From: Cyanophora paradoxa
Taxonomy: Eukaryota > Glaucocystophyceae > Cyanophorales > Cyanophoraceae
Direction of reading: 5' to 3'
Assembly (NCBI GenBank): GCA_004431415.1
Contig: QPMI01000024.1
Coordinates: 23,772-87,771 of the forward strand
DNA length: 64,000 nucleotides
In this document: piece after piece, positions 52,202 to 63,437 of the stretch
Layout of the letters: each line of letters opens with the position of its first letter
Numbering within the stretch: position 1 is the stretch's first letter
Program-made: the position numbers and the translations under genes
The notes under the pieces: generated by a model
Seen by the model: only the letters and a program-made list of their open reading frames with translations
Told to the model about the DNA's origin: nothing
Database searches by the model: none

Positions 52202-52698
52202 AAGAGACAAAGCACAAGGTGGCGATTTGCAAGACAGTCTGGATCGAAGACGGAACTGTTCCTCCAAATACAGTCTGCGAGTGTGGCCATTCAACCTATG
52301 CCGATGGTGTGGTGGGCTTCTTTTTTGATCCGACCCGGAGTTTTCAGCAGCTACTGAACAGTCCTTCGTATTATCCCCGGTTCCAGTGCGTTGATTTCGA
52401 TTCTGTCGGTGCGGCCACGGCTGATCAAATTTACACAACGGCGTCCAGTTACGGCGTTCGAGCAATACAGATTGGGGGCGATCGTGTTCCAGATTACTAT
52501 TTGCGGTCGCAAGAATCCGAAACCCAACATCTCACTGGCGACTTTGTTCAATCAAGACTTTTCTCTTCTCTTCACGAGGAGGGCTGTGTGCGAATTTCGG
52601 ACGGTCTTGGAGTTGTGTGCGCATACTCTACAGATTCCGCAGTGACGCACAGCTGGTCATTTCCACACCTACAGCTTATTCTGAAAACTGGACTCTAA
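52202..52698 (+). CDS. Transposase-like central fragment
   Basis: The frame reads AICKTVWIEDGTVPPN, a Cys pair CECG, then FFFDPTRSFQQLLNSPSYY and ISDGLGVVCAYSTDSAVTHS. A zinc pair followed by FF...QLL...P and a later D-G...S-T-D box is the order seen in tnp2-type transposases of protists and animals. The frame opens just after an ATG-bearing fragment at 51939-52202. It ends with a stop at 52696-52698, and later pieces lie in other frames. Decayed or intron-split; I could not tell which. Confidence 0.4.
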
Positions 52699-53619
52699 TG
52701 TCGTGTTTCTAGGTCCCACGGCGGCTCTTTCACCCCTGTGTTTGTGATACCTATGTCTGCGCATCCTAATTGGCGGTGCGTGATCATTATCTCGCTTTCC
52801 GCTTTTTCGCCACTTGTCTCACCCCGTTTCGCTCAGAACAGCAATGCAACGCCTTGTTTTTCTCATGGATGGGAAGCGAGAAACTTCGATGGAATGTTCC
52901 GCGTATTCCTTACACCGTGGCTTGTTGCCAACCAGCCGCCGCCCCAGGAGTCCCCGCTCCCGAAAGCCAAGGGTTTGCATGCCTTATAATCTGTCTCTTT
53001 CTTTCAATCATTCAATACCGTTGAGCAGAGTGGGTTTTGCAATCCTCTCACCGGCAAAACTGACAAAGCATATTTCACAATGGCTCTCAATATCGATGAC
53101 CTCCCCGGATGCGCAACGGCATTTATGATAAGTTCGCGTAACGCATCCTTGCGCGGCTTTGTATTCCGGGACAGAAACCTAAACTTTCTGCAGCGTCGCA
53201 CAGTGGCGAGCACGGCCATCCGCTTCGGAAGGTGGATTTCTGGAAAGCGCAGAGCAAAACCGCCGGGAAAAACATGTTTCAAGCACACGATCTCCCGCTC
53301 AAACACTGGATGCGGGAGTTGTGCGTACTGACCAAGGATCATGATAGACCCCCATCTGCCCGAACGGACTACTGCATGGTGCATCGAGCCGACGGACTGA
53401 AACGTTCCCACTGCAGCTGTTCTGACACCCTTCGGTACAGCGAGCCGACGGACATGCTGTAGAGATCCAACGCCAAAGATGGTTTCGGAAAGAGATTACG
53501 CAAACAGCTTTTGTTCAATTTGTGAAAACGAAAACCTTCGGTAAACCTTTTAGAATGGATATAAGTGAACATCCTTCGAACGCGCCGTCCATTGAATTGT
53601 CTCTGACCAGGCGTTCAAG

Positions 53620-54203
53620 GCTTGCCGACTTTAGCGGAATGGCCACACTTTCGGCTCGGCCCCCTATGCGACTTCAGCGAGAGCGACTGGGAGTTCCTGC
53701 GGCATGGCGAGCTGAATTTCGACATGGGTGTTGACCGTTCAGGGGCGCGGCATACTGACGAATTCCACCTCGTCAAAAACCGTCTGGCGGATGTCTTCAA
53801 CTATCTTCGCGGCAACGCGAATAATGGTGATAAGCTCAGTCCTACCTCGATTCAGTGTGTCGTTGCATCTTCCAACTTCCATTCGTGGTTGATTTGCAAC
53901 GTACAACCACTAACTTAATTACTTTCGTCAATGCGAAGGTTAAGCATCAACATGGATGTTCTTGTCCTTTACAGGGCGCCAAGCGAAGCGGAAATACGCT
54001 GCGCAGAGCAAAAGATGGAAAAGGATCGGCGACTTTACGAAGCAGCTCTCCGAAATGGCAAGCCTCCTCCACGCCAGCCAGTCGACCTTGTCGCGGAACT
54101 CGAAGATAACGCGCCGTTTGCCTGGGAAGCCACTGAACGGCTGTACGATGCTATCGAGCGTGTTGCAAGGCGCGCACGATATCCGCACTTTTCAGGAACA
54201 ACG
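53620..54203 (+). CDS. Unknown plus-strand exons
   Basis: Exon-like pieces: about 53622-53825 (SESDWEFLRHGELNFDMG, FHLVKNRLADVFNYLRGNAN) ending before GTGATAAG, and about 53976-54203 (SEAEIRCAEQKMEKDRRLYE, AWEATERLYDAIERVARRAR) ending before GGTAAGAA. Both are bounded by plausible splice sites. They may be the C-terminal part of the transposase-like gene. No domain recognised. Confidence 0.4.
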
Positions 54204-54308
54204 GTAAGAATTAAATTCGCCAGACCCAATTTAAGTGAAGTTCGCAATTACAAATCGAGAAGAGCGAACTTTGATGTTTATAATTAGGACTAGCAGGAGT
54301 AACCATGT

Positions 54309-55380
54309 GTGCAGATGGACGAACCGTCGTTTTTACGGACTGGACGAAACTTTCAAAAGTTCGCTATTGCAGACGTGGCAGGCGACATTCTTCGCATGTG
54401 TCTTGATGCGGATATGGATAAACAGAATTGCCTCTATCGGATCCTCGTAATCAATCAACTGGACGTCCTGCACGGCATTGGATCGAAGGTAACGTTGAGA
54501 AAGCAAAGGCTCCGACACGTCCGTGACGTTGTAACAGATTGTTTATCCGGACTTCTTGCTTGAACTTCTTACAAGGGGTGCCGAACGTCACTACGTACCC
54601 GTGCCGTTCTGGACAATGTATGCAGCTCTCGTTGTTGATGCGTGCGCGAACCATTGGCTGTAGCTTGCCTGCAATCGGCTTAAATGTGCGAAGAGTGGAC
54701 GGATGCATCGAGCTGGGGCCGGCGCCAGCAGTTTCTTCCCGTGGAACGGAGCGGGGCGGTCACAATGTGAAAGTTACTGCAGGAATCGGGCACAATCATC
54801 TCTGATAACGAGTGCGGCCCGACGAACGCAGGCAAGTTGTGAAAATATCTATTGCAATGCATATTGAATTTCGGTATTGGAGACGTTTGAACGGATTTTG
54901 TTTGCAGGAAATGGGAGCCCTTGCCGTCCTGCAGCATGCAACAAGCGAGTTCTTGAACAAAATTCCACACCTTCTTGACACGGAAAAAGCCGGTGCCATT
55001 CGGAAGGGCAAACGTGGCTACAGCTACGATATTCACACAGCTGGCGTCGAATACAGTAAGAAAACCAAACCAGAGCTGGGTTCATTCTTGAAGGAAGGTT
55101 CGAAATTCGAATTCGCAATTGCCGCCGCCAGCTGCAGATCTAGAGTCTAGATCTGCCCCACATTGATGACAAACTCGCATTAATTCTGCACAGTGATGAC
55201 AATCACGATGAAGAGTACGGTGGCTTAATCTCTTCGTTTTGCGAGCGGGAGGAGCTGTTCGGAAATCCCCCGTATCTGGCCGTTTTCTTCGACCTCTACG
55301 TTGACGAGCGAGAGCGATTCATAGAGACTAAAGGCACCTGGTTCGAACCATCCGGATATCGATCCGCCCCTTGTTTGTTT
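54309..55380 (+). CDS. Unknown plus-strand exons, continued
   Basis: Exon 54309-54488 (VQMDEPSFLRTGRNFQKF, ILRMCLDADMDKQNCLY) ends at GGTAACG. Exon 54908-55150 (MGALAVLQHATSEFLNKIPH, GYSYDIHTAGVEYSKKTKP) runs to a TAG. Immediately after, an open frame 55152-55380 reads LPHIDDKLALILHSDDNHDE and YLAVFFDLYVDERERFIETK. A D-D-rich stretch followed by an aromatic strand could be part of a nuclease core, but this is not established. Confidence 0.4.
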
Positions 55381-55384
55381 CTTC

Positions 55385-56109
55385 GTGATCATGATCAGCA
55401 TGCGCACCCAGGCCGAGCTGGGAATACACGATAGAACCTGTATTGCCGGAGGCTGGGCCCTGGCGTCCGATGGATCCGCACTTCTCCAGCATGCCTCGAG
55501 AATGGATTGGCGTCCCACCTCGAAAGGGAACTATGTATCCTTGCTTTTACGCCAACCACCACCTGTTCATTTCCAGCGAACTCTCAACCGACAAGCACGA
55601 CAGCTCATTCATGTCCTTTATCGCGATGGTTCCCCGACGGCAGCTCTGCGACGAGGGGGGCCATCCCTACCCTATCATTCCCCTCGGGCGAATGGTTACC
55701 TCAGCGCCGAGGAGATCCAAGCGCATCCTGACCGGCGAGAGCCGGTCCGGCGCTATGCTCGTGCCAGAGGCCTTTTCGAGTTCGCCCACGCAAAGGCACC
55801 CGGGGTGCGTTTCGCATCATTCGAGCTGCGGTCTACCCCTTCTCAGCTTGCTCGTTTATGCCCAACTTGAACTGCGACCGAATCGACATCACCAAAGAGG
55901 ACCCTCTCTGTCGTTGGGTGTGGCCTGACACCATCGAGCCTTGGCGCCTGATGCCTCTCCCCGACCACACATCGTCGCAATTCGAGCGTGTGCTCCCTAA
56001 CCCAACAATCGATCACCTTATCAGAGCTCAGCAGTGCTTCCCAGATAAGGGAGAGGTTAGGAACTTTCTTGGCGAGCGGCTGCCGTTCACGTCCCTGCGT
56101 AAAACGTAG
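55385..56109 (+). CDS. Unknown plus-strand C-terminal fragments
   Basis: Several frames are open. The most protein-like end piece is 55858-56109 (NCDRIDITKEDPLCRWVWPD, LPNPTIDHLIRAQQCFPDKG, ending FTSLRKT and stop). The region before it is ambiguous between three frames (for example MPREWIGVPPRKGTMYPCFY). Likely the 3' end of the plus-strand gene group. Not identified. Confidence 0.35.
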
Positions 56110-56190
56110 CCTACAGCTGCATGCGCAAGACGTCATTTATGCAAATAATTAGCTTGTAACAAATTTATTATTTCTTGTGGCCTGCGGCAT

Positions 56191-56870
56191 GCAGCCGCAG
56201 AGCCTCGGAGCCCGGGCCTTTCGGATCCGGTCCTGGTGATAAAGCACACAATCATGATTCTTCTGATCATGAGCCCTTCGAGCTCGTGATCATGAAGCCT
56301 CAGGCCTCGGTACCAGGGCGACTCGGCGAGCTCGACGCATGCATATGGCCAGTCATGATCAAAAAGCTCGTGTCTCGTAGCAAGCAACCCTCCGGGCCCA
56401 GCCTAGAAGACACACGGCGCTGATGATGGGAGCTCGAGCCTCGAGAAAGCCTCAGGCCTCCTTTGAGGCCCAGGGACATGCGCTGGTCATAGACTCTAGA
56501 TCTGAGAGCCTCGGAGCTCGAGCTTGTGATCATGTGCATCGGATCATGACGCCGCTGAGCCTCACTGGGCTCAGGCCTCGCAGCTCCCTTTGAGGCTCCG
56601 GATCCCTGATCATGACTTAATGCAGCCGCAGAGCCTCGGAGGCCCGGGCCTTTCGGATCCGGTCCTGGTGATAAAGCACACAATCATGATTCTTCTGATC
56701 ATGAGCCATCGAGCTCGTGATCATGAAGCCTCAGGCCTCGGTACCAGGGCGACTCGGCGAGCTCGACGCATGGCCAGTCATGATCAAAAAGCTCGTGTCT
56801 CGTAGCAAGCAACCCTCCGGGCCCAGCCTAGAAGACACACGGCGCTGATGATGGAGCTCGAGCCTCGAGA
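56191..56870. repeat. About 250-bp direct repeat pair
   Basis: 56191-56446 and 56622-56870 are near-identical direct copies separated by 175 bp. One copy has an extra ATGCAT. Both are crowded with ATGATCAT-, GAGCTC- and CTCGAG-type palindromes. No gene in 56110-57096. Confidence 0.9.
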
Positions 56871-57096
56871 TCCGCATGATGGGCCGGAGCCACTAGGACG
56901 ATTAATATTTAATTATGCCTCTGTCCCCTCATGATCAGCGAGGACGGCTTATGCACATGATGATCATGACGTGCGTGCATGCGCGTGCACGTGTGAATGC
57001 CTGCAGGCGCAGTTGCTTCCTCATCAATTCAAATCTATTACTTCCTAATTCCTCAAAAAGCTACTCTCCTAATTCCTAATAAAGCTACATTCTCCC

Positions 57097-57875
57097 CTAC
57101 ACATAGATGCGATTCGGCCTTTTGCAATTGGTCGGCGGCACTCGGGCATTTGCATATTTGCTCTTGGCTGCTGTCGTCGAGGGGTTCCGACTGGAGGCCG
57201 GAGGTCGTGAATTCGAAGAATGTGGGAATGTGACTACGTCAAGCACGTACCGAATACTTCCACGTGAGGGATCACCTGGCTCAATGTCTAACAAAGCATA
57301 AAACCCAAAACGATATCTGTCACCAACCATCACTGGTCGAAGCTCGACGTTCGGTTTGCAGCTGTGATTCTGCAGCACTGGCCAGCCCCGGCTGCCATAT
57401 CCAGCAACCTGCACGCGCAGGCCTGTTCAAGCAAGTAGGAAGGGTACTTGTAATTGGAAGAAAGAACGGAATAACCAGTTGAGAAGATGTTTCAGTCGAA
57501 CATGCGTTGTGAGCCGCGTAGCTTTCGACCGGAACTTGCTCTGGACCTGTTGCATTTGTTCCCAGAAGCTCTCCCAAAACATGCCTGCTCGTATTCTGGG
57601 GCCCACTTCGGGTTCCGGATGCCAACACCACAGTCATTCTGCTCGTCGAAAACTTCCACGGAAATACTTGAAGACTGACCACGATCTTGAAGTTCGATTT
57701 CCGCAATCGTAGTGCCATAAGAGCAGTTGAAAGGAGTGCACTGGTATTCGGAAACAATGTTGTGGCAAGCAGGAGAATCGCGGCAAAGAAGCAGACGTGA
57801 CCCCGTGGCCCCGAAGCAGACGCAGCAATCATGGCTCAGTTGTTCTCTCACTGCCGCGCGGAACAGCGCGGTCAA
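57097..57875 (-). CDS. SET-domain-like exons (putative lysine methyltransferase C-terminus)
   Basis: Exon 57408-57276 reads VAGYGSRGWPVLQNHSC, then KPNVELRPV, then YRFGFYALLDIEPG. This matches the SET core NHSCxPN motif followed by the (F/Y)AxxDIxPG strand that forms the S-adenosylmethionine and substrate site. The preceding stretch (57875-57492) is Cys-rich (CCVCFGA, CRDSPACHN, YQCTPFNCSYG) like a pre-SET/AWS segment and continues SVEVFDEQNDCGVGIRN, the expected start of a SET domain. A downstream exon has a CKC pair, as in post-SET. The catalytic Tyr of the DYG box was not found. Histone methylation is inferred from family only. Confidence 0.5.
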
Positions 57876-57964
57876 AATCGAACAGCGCTAGAACAACGCT
57901 CACGAACCGGCTTTTGGAATATGTGGAAACTGGAAGTTAGAATTGTAAGCCTTGATAACCTCAT

Positions 57965-58306
57965 TCATCCGCTTTTTTGCCAGCTCCGATCCATCATGTG
58001 AAATTCGGGCCTGGTTTGGAGGCGAGTATGATAAAGTTTCTGAACGTGTTCCAGGATGTGCGGAGAGGACTCAATTCTGGAGTTCTGAGCTCGGACTTCC
58101 GAGATGTACCTGCAAACGAGCACATGAAAGGAAGAATACGAAGCTGAACCTCCGAACCTGAGTTCAAGTTCTTTGATGTGCTCTTCAGGGAAGCCGTGAT
58201 ATCGTGATTGATGAAACGCGCCATAAGGTGCAGAGTAAGTTTCTCCTTGAATTCTTCGAGAGAAATCGGATACGTGTACGAAGCCTGCTTCTCGTATTCT
58301 TCTCAT
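57965..58306 (-). CDS. Unknown exons upstream of the SET-like exon
   Basis: A frame after TTTGCAG reads YISEVRAQNSRIESSPHILE and RPEFHMMDRSW. Further up it reads GFPEEHIKELELRFGG. Orientation matches the SET-like exons. Not identified. Confidence 0.35.
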   Translation of the reverse strand: MRRIREAGFVHVSDFSRRIQGETYSAPYGAFHQSRYHGFPEEHIKELELRFGGSASYSSFHVLVCRYISEVRAQNSRIESSPHILEHVQKLYHTRLQTRPEFHMMDRSWQKSG

Positions 58307-58441
58307 GCAGCTGCCCTGTTGGGTACCACATCTGCAACGTCGGAGGCCTAACGGCGCCAGACGCGTCGAGAATGTCGTTCAGACATTCAGACAACTGGAG
58401 TAAGAAGTCGCCTGCATGGACTCCGCACTGCCGTTAAGCCT

Positions 58442-59095
58442 TCAGTACCGGTAAATTTCAGCAATGCGAGCAATTGAAATGCCGACGACAATGTGAACGC
58501 GTCCTGAGCAGTTGACGTGGAGCAGGGAATAAATCGATTCGACAGACACGGTCCTCAAGTCGTGTTTCCGGCAACCAGCGGTCACATCCTCGCATGCTCG
58601 AAAGCATCTCACCAGCGATGACAGCCGAGTTTTGAAAGTAGGTCCCAAGAGAATCGTAAAAAACCATTCCCGGCCCATCCGAGAAACTCAAAAGCACGTG
58701 AGCAGTCCTTTGCGATGAAAAAATAAGCGAAACGATATTGTTATACGTTAAAAGAAATAGATTACCAGTGGAATGCCTCTTCCAATACGAAGGCGACCCG
58801 GGCGCTGTTTGCGGTGCCGTTCCAGAGATGCAATCTTGGAGACAATGCTCTCAACGACATTTCCATGGAATTCTAGGGTCGGATTCCAAGTTGACGCATC
58901 AACTGTTTCGCACCAACAATCTCCAAAACTGTTTATAATTATGCTCGAAATTAGGCAATGGAAGACTTTGAGATGATCATTACGCACAATTCTGCATGTG
59001 GATGTCATTGAAAGGTCACCAGCGTGTGCTCTGGAAGAAAAGCGAAGCCTCCGTGAATTCCGGCAACTCCGGCACGTCAGCAAGCGGACGCTCAA
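58442..59095 (-). CDS. C48 (Ulp1/SUMO protease)-like exons
   Basis: An upper exon (CWCETVDASTWNPTLEF, ESIVSKIASLERHRKQRPG) is followed about 58697-58500 by AHVLLSFSDGPGMVFYDSLG. This has the His ... hydrophobic strand ... (Y)DSL layout of the catalytic His-Asp segment in C48 cysteine proteases. In another frame, about 40 codons later, VNCSGRVHIVVGISIARIAE resembles the block around the catalytic Cys of that family. The change of frame and the loose Cys motif make this tentative. C48 enzymes remove SUMO and are often carried by plant and fungal DNA transposons. Confidence 0.3.
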
Positions 59096-59450
59096 GTCGT
59101 TCTGGTTCGAGGCGAAACACGTGAAATGCGTCCACGTTGTACGTTGAGTACAATCCTTGAGGGACAGTTCGTGGCCGAAGCCTTGCCTGCCTTGAAACTG
59201 AATCTGAATTCCCGTCGATCACCTTGTTGGCGCAGCTGAGAATTCCAGGTAATTGAAACGACCAAGAAGTCTGCAGTGATGCACATCGCGTTCCGACCAT
59301 GGATGATGGAAAGTATCTTTTGGAAAAACAGGATGTCAAAACAGCTTTGCTTAGAGTAAAAAAGACAGCAACTTGGACCCACCAGGAAGCCCGAGGCGCA
59401 CTGAACGCAAGACGGACGAAGATTGATTCGCGAATATCGTGTTCCATCAC
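59096..59450 (-). CDS. Unknown exon
   Basis: Protein-like frame, CANKVIDGNSDSVSRQARLR then PQGLYSTYNVDAFHVFRLE and PLADVPELPEFTEASLFF. The second frame across 59382-59092 is also open. Not identified; same strand as the methyltransferase-like exon. Confidence 0.35.
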
Positions 59451-59537
59451 TTGATCACTAATAACAGCGTGCGTAATTCTGCATTCATCACATTAAACAG
59501 AGAAGTAGTGGAATCCATATGTAAGAAAAAAGGGAGC

Positions 59538-60133
59538 TCACCCCAGACTTCCGAAGTCGGCAAGCCCGGCTTCGCCGATAACCAGCTCTGTGCGTTGTGT
59601 ATACGCCTCGAGCAACGCAATCACTTCTGGGAATTCGCTGAACATAACGGATCGGCACTGATGAAGAAAGGATATCTGAAGTTTTTTGAAGCTTGCGAGA
59701 AACATCTGCAAGATTTCGAATCCGACGAGTTTCTTCAGACGAAATGGAAGCTGCCTCTCCATGAGAGCAAATATGAGGCTGAGCTGCCTCAGAACGCCAC
59801 CTGAACCTGCTCCTATGTCCGCAATCACAACCTCTGGCGAGTCCAGCTCCAAAGTCGAGTTCCCTTCCGGCAAGACCCCCCGGAAATGAACTCTGCTATC
59901 GTTTTGATGTCAACGAGGCGAGCTCGCCATAATTCAAAGATCGAGAGAGCGATCCAATGGATGAGGCTTTCATGTTGTCTTGTTTCTTCAGAATGCTGGG
60001 CAGACTCTCTTCCGGATATGAAAACGCATATCGTACACCGCTCCAGCTTCATCCGCATAGCGACCATTTGTGACAACCTCAGCGCGAGTTGCCAGCGCCG
60101 TGGAAAGTTGTCACATCGACTGAATTCAATCAT
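59538..60133 (-). CDS. SAM-dependent methyltransferase-like exon (DOT1-type layout possible)
   Basis: Reading VVIADIGAGSGGVLRQLSL, this contains class I methyltransferase motif I (DIGAGSGG). About 23 residues later comes LVGFEI, the acidic motif II position that binds the ribose of S-adenosylmethionine. The upstream frame (60133 to about 59881, WIALSIFELWRARLVDIKTI, ending EFISGG) joins it if one base is added to the G6 run at 59875-59880. The D-I-G-x-G-x-G...G-x-E-I order recalls DOT1-like histone methyltransferases, but no DOT1-specific motif was found. Substrate unknown. Confidence 0.5.
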
Positions 60134-60679
60134 GCCACGGGAGCAAGAAACGACAAGCGGGGCGACTTGTTTTCTCGCTTCTTGCGCTTCACTGGCTTGT
60201 CGCTTCGAATCACTCAGAATTAAAAAACCAGAAACATTTAAGACGCTCGAACCGACAACGGAGCTGAAGCTAAAGATTGGAGGACTCTCGCTGCAGCCTG
60301 ACGCTGCACGCTGCTGGCCGTGGTGCGCGATGCACTGGAGTCAACAGATGCGTCTGAGGAATTGGGATCGTCGTTCGCGCCGTATGGCTTCTGGCTGAAG
60401 TCTATTGCTGAGTCGTTTCCGGTGAACGCGTTCTTTTAATTCCCTGGCAGCTCTGGTCCGAAATCAACGCTGACACGCGGGTATCAGTTCAGAGATGGAA
60501 ACATGAGCCATGATTCATGCATATGCTCACCGGGTATATTCTGGTAAGTAGCCCAAATTTGATGCGTGTTCGGAAGTCGACCAGACGTGTGCGAGCGGAA
60601 GGGTCCTTCAATTCTTGATAGCGTACCGGTACCACACACCTCCAGTTGCTCAACTGTGGATGCGTTTTAGGCCGATCCG

Positions 60680-61366
60680 TACTGGCTGCTGCGGTAGGTC
60701 GCTGCGCATGCTCTTCCGGCGCCGTTTGCGGTGACGGCCGATGTGCAGCTAAAGGGCGTGGGACTCATGATCATGATCACGATTCTCATGGCAGGTTGGC
60801 GAATTCCGTGCCGGAGAGCTGTTGGAAGAACTGCTTCGCCTGGAAGCTGCAGCTGCTCTTCCGCCTGGAATAAGCGCTCGCTTTCGGACTCATCGCTCGC
60901 TGACTGTCACCGTACGAAAAATCGTCTTGGTACGATCAAGAGACCGCAAGTGAAGTTTACGAAGTTCCTCGAATCGCCAGGAGTCTGATCTTCAGAGCTA
61001 GAAGCCAGTCGCTGGCGACCGTCTCGGCATACTTCAATAGGCACGCGAGCTCGATGTCGAAAGCTTCTTTACCCAATCCAGAAGTTCGGCGGGTTTGCCG
61101 GATGGCCGACATTCACAGAAGGAAATTCGCGTTTTCCAGCATATCGAGAACGACATTGGCGGCTTCAGCAGTGATGTCTGATATGACCTGCAAAGATGAT
61201 GGGATGACAACAGGTGTGCAGAGAAGGTTGAAGATTACCTTCCTGTGGAGGGCGTCGTCTGTTTCACACCGAAGGATGCGAAGAAATCTGTTGGCAGCTG
61301 AGGAGCATCGTCGTCGCCGTCACTCGATGAGCTGAGCTCGAGAAGCGTACGGTGCTGCATTCGATT
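60680..61366 (-). CDS. Putative 5' exons of the minus-strand gene group
   Basis: A possible first exon starts at about 61361 (MQHRTLLELSSSSDGDDDA, ending TPSTGR before GTAATC). Later pieces near 61035-60900 (RQRLASSSEDQTPGDSRNF) and 60890-60780 (DESESERLFQAEEQLQLPGE) look coding. They could belong to one long gene running through the methyltransferase-like and SET-like exons. This link is not shown. Confidence 0.35.
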
Positions 61367-61539
61367 AAAAGCGCGGATGAAGCCGAGCACACGGCAGATG
61401 CAGCTTTTCTTTCGCACATGAGAGCGGTGGAGAGAATGCCTGTTTCCTCGAGCTGCTGCCCGAACCAAGACTGGCGGCGTCCTCGGAGAACGCGGTGCGA
61501 CGGAGGGCTGCGAGGATAAGAAGAAGCCCGCACAGTCAA

Positions 61540-63184
61540 GTTTTAGAATGGCCGCTCACTCTCAGATGGTCAGATTCACGTGAAGGACTTGGGGGTCCCA
61601 ATGCTGCGCGAAGCTCAGATCTAGATTGCTGGAGGACGCTCAAATCGCTGGTTTCTAGAACGGACGAGCTCGTGGCACAACTGGGCCGGAGGGCAGAAGG
61701 TGTGCGCGATCTGGAGCCGGAGGCGGGGGAGCCGGATAGCGGGGGAGCCGGATATAAGAAGCAATAAGAAGTAAGAGTAGAGTAAGAAGCTGTAAGTAAG
61801 AAGCTGCGTAGAAAGAAGCTCATTGAAGGGAAGAAGCTTTTGAAGTAAAGAAGCTCTAGACACAGCAATTGCAAGCAGGCAGCCAACAGTGCAGGACGAG
61901 CTCGTACGGCACTGCGATGGAAGCTCAGATTTCAAAGCGAAGTATGGCGTGAGGTTGCCTTGAGTAGAAAGGCTTCCGCTCTGGTTTGGTCTGTACATGT
62001 GGCACGCGTGTGTGAAGGCGTGCATGCGTATCACATGTACATGACGTACGCGGCCGGTACGCGCGGCCTGACTGGATCTTGCAGCTCCATTGTTGAGGAC
62101 TTCTCGAACCGTCGGGAGCACCTGGGATCATGCGGAGCCGGCGAGCAGTGCGCTTGGGCTTCTTGTAGGTTTCGAGCGGGCGTCGGTGGGGCAGTTCATG
62201 TTCTTTTGGGAAAGCGCAAGACCAGAGCGATCGGTTCAGGAGCTGCACATGCGCTTCTGGAACAAACCTCTCATTCGAACTCTGGAAGGCGCCCAAGCGC
62301 GTTGGAGAGGTCAGAGATGTGGGCATGCGCACAGCCGCATGCGCTACGCTGCTAGTTGCGATAGAAGCGGCGGGGAGCTGCCGGCGCGAGAGAGCAGGCC
62401 GGCGCCGAGAGAGCTGCGGGTGGTTGTGTAGGCAGCTCTGTTCTTGTGTACGGACCTGTTTTGTCTAGCATTCTGTTTAACCGTCTTGACGACGTCGACG
62501 GGCGAAATCTGTCCCCTTGCGCGCCGTGCCTCGGCGTGGCACCGTAGCGCAGCGGCTGCCTTTGGCGGCGCGATGAACAGCTTCAGAGAGCTTTTTTGAC
62601 TCTGACTGCTTGAGTCGTCACTGCATGGTATTTTTTAGCTTTTCCCGGGAACGCGATACGGAATGCAAAGAGTGGGGGATGATTGCTGCGTTTTGCGGTG
62701 CGCAGAGCCCTGCCCAGATATGCGGCGATGGATACGACGGTATGTAAACGCAAGAACGACGTGCAAACAGATCTAGACTGCATACGCAGAACCACATGCT
62801 GCCCTTCTTGAATACAGGCATCGAAGTCGACTATGGCGCCTTGTCGCGCGTCAGCGCATCAATGCTCGCTTAGGTAACAGGCGCAGCAGAGCTGAGCAGT
62901 GAGTTTGGCGTTCTTACTCGTTCTTACTCGCAGAGCAATCATCGAACGGCCCGTGAACTTCGTGCCAACAAGCAAGTGTGCTTTTTCTGATAGGTAGTTC
63001 AGTTCCGGTCGTCCTCTAGCTTTGCGTGCTTTCCGGTGGAATGCGCGGCGTTGCTTCATCGCTGCTGCCGGCTCTGTGTCTGAAGCTGTCGATCTTTCTG
63101 ATCTGGCAGGGCGTGTGCGACTGCAGCGGAGAGTCGAGAGGTCGAATCTGATTTACGTGTACATGATATGATTGCAATTCGCAC
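61540..63184. other. Gene-free stretch
   Basis: I see no supported gene. It contains a duplicated GCGGGGGAGCCGGATA (about 61726-61757) and an AAGAAGCT-rich tract (about 61758-61856). Confidence 0.4.
61726..61856. repeat. Short direct repeat plus AAGAAGCT-rich tract
   Basis: GCGGGGGAGCCGGATA occurs twice back to back, followed by about eight degenerate AAGAAGCT units. Confidence 0.8.
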
Positions 63185-63437
63185 ATGCACGTCCAGATGG
63201 CGCGGATCATTCAGTGTGGATCAATCGAAAGAGCGACGTATTCAACTGGTCTCTTCTTTTCAGTAGATTTCGCGTTTCTTCGCCAAGGCCGGTGGCTCTG
63301 GATTCACATGGAGTCGGTTCATCGAAGCAGAGATAGCGATTGTGCTGGGCTTGGGATCTTCGTCATTGTAGTGCTCTCGCAGTTGAAGATGTGTCTCCGT
63401 CCGAATGTAGTAGTAGTGTTATGCTTGGGTGAAATGA

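Noticed and set aside
56191-56870. Solo LTR pair or tiny LTR element
   Set aside because: The copies are direct repeats but only 175 bp apart, with no TG...CA ends, primer-binding site or coding capacity.
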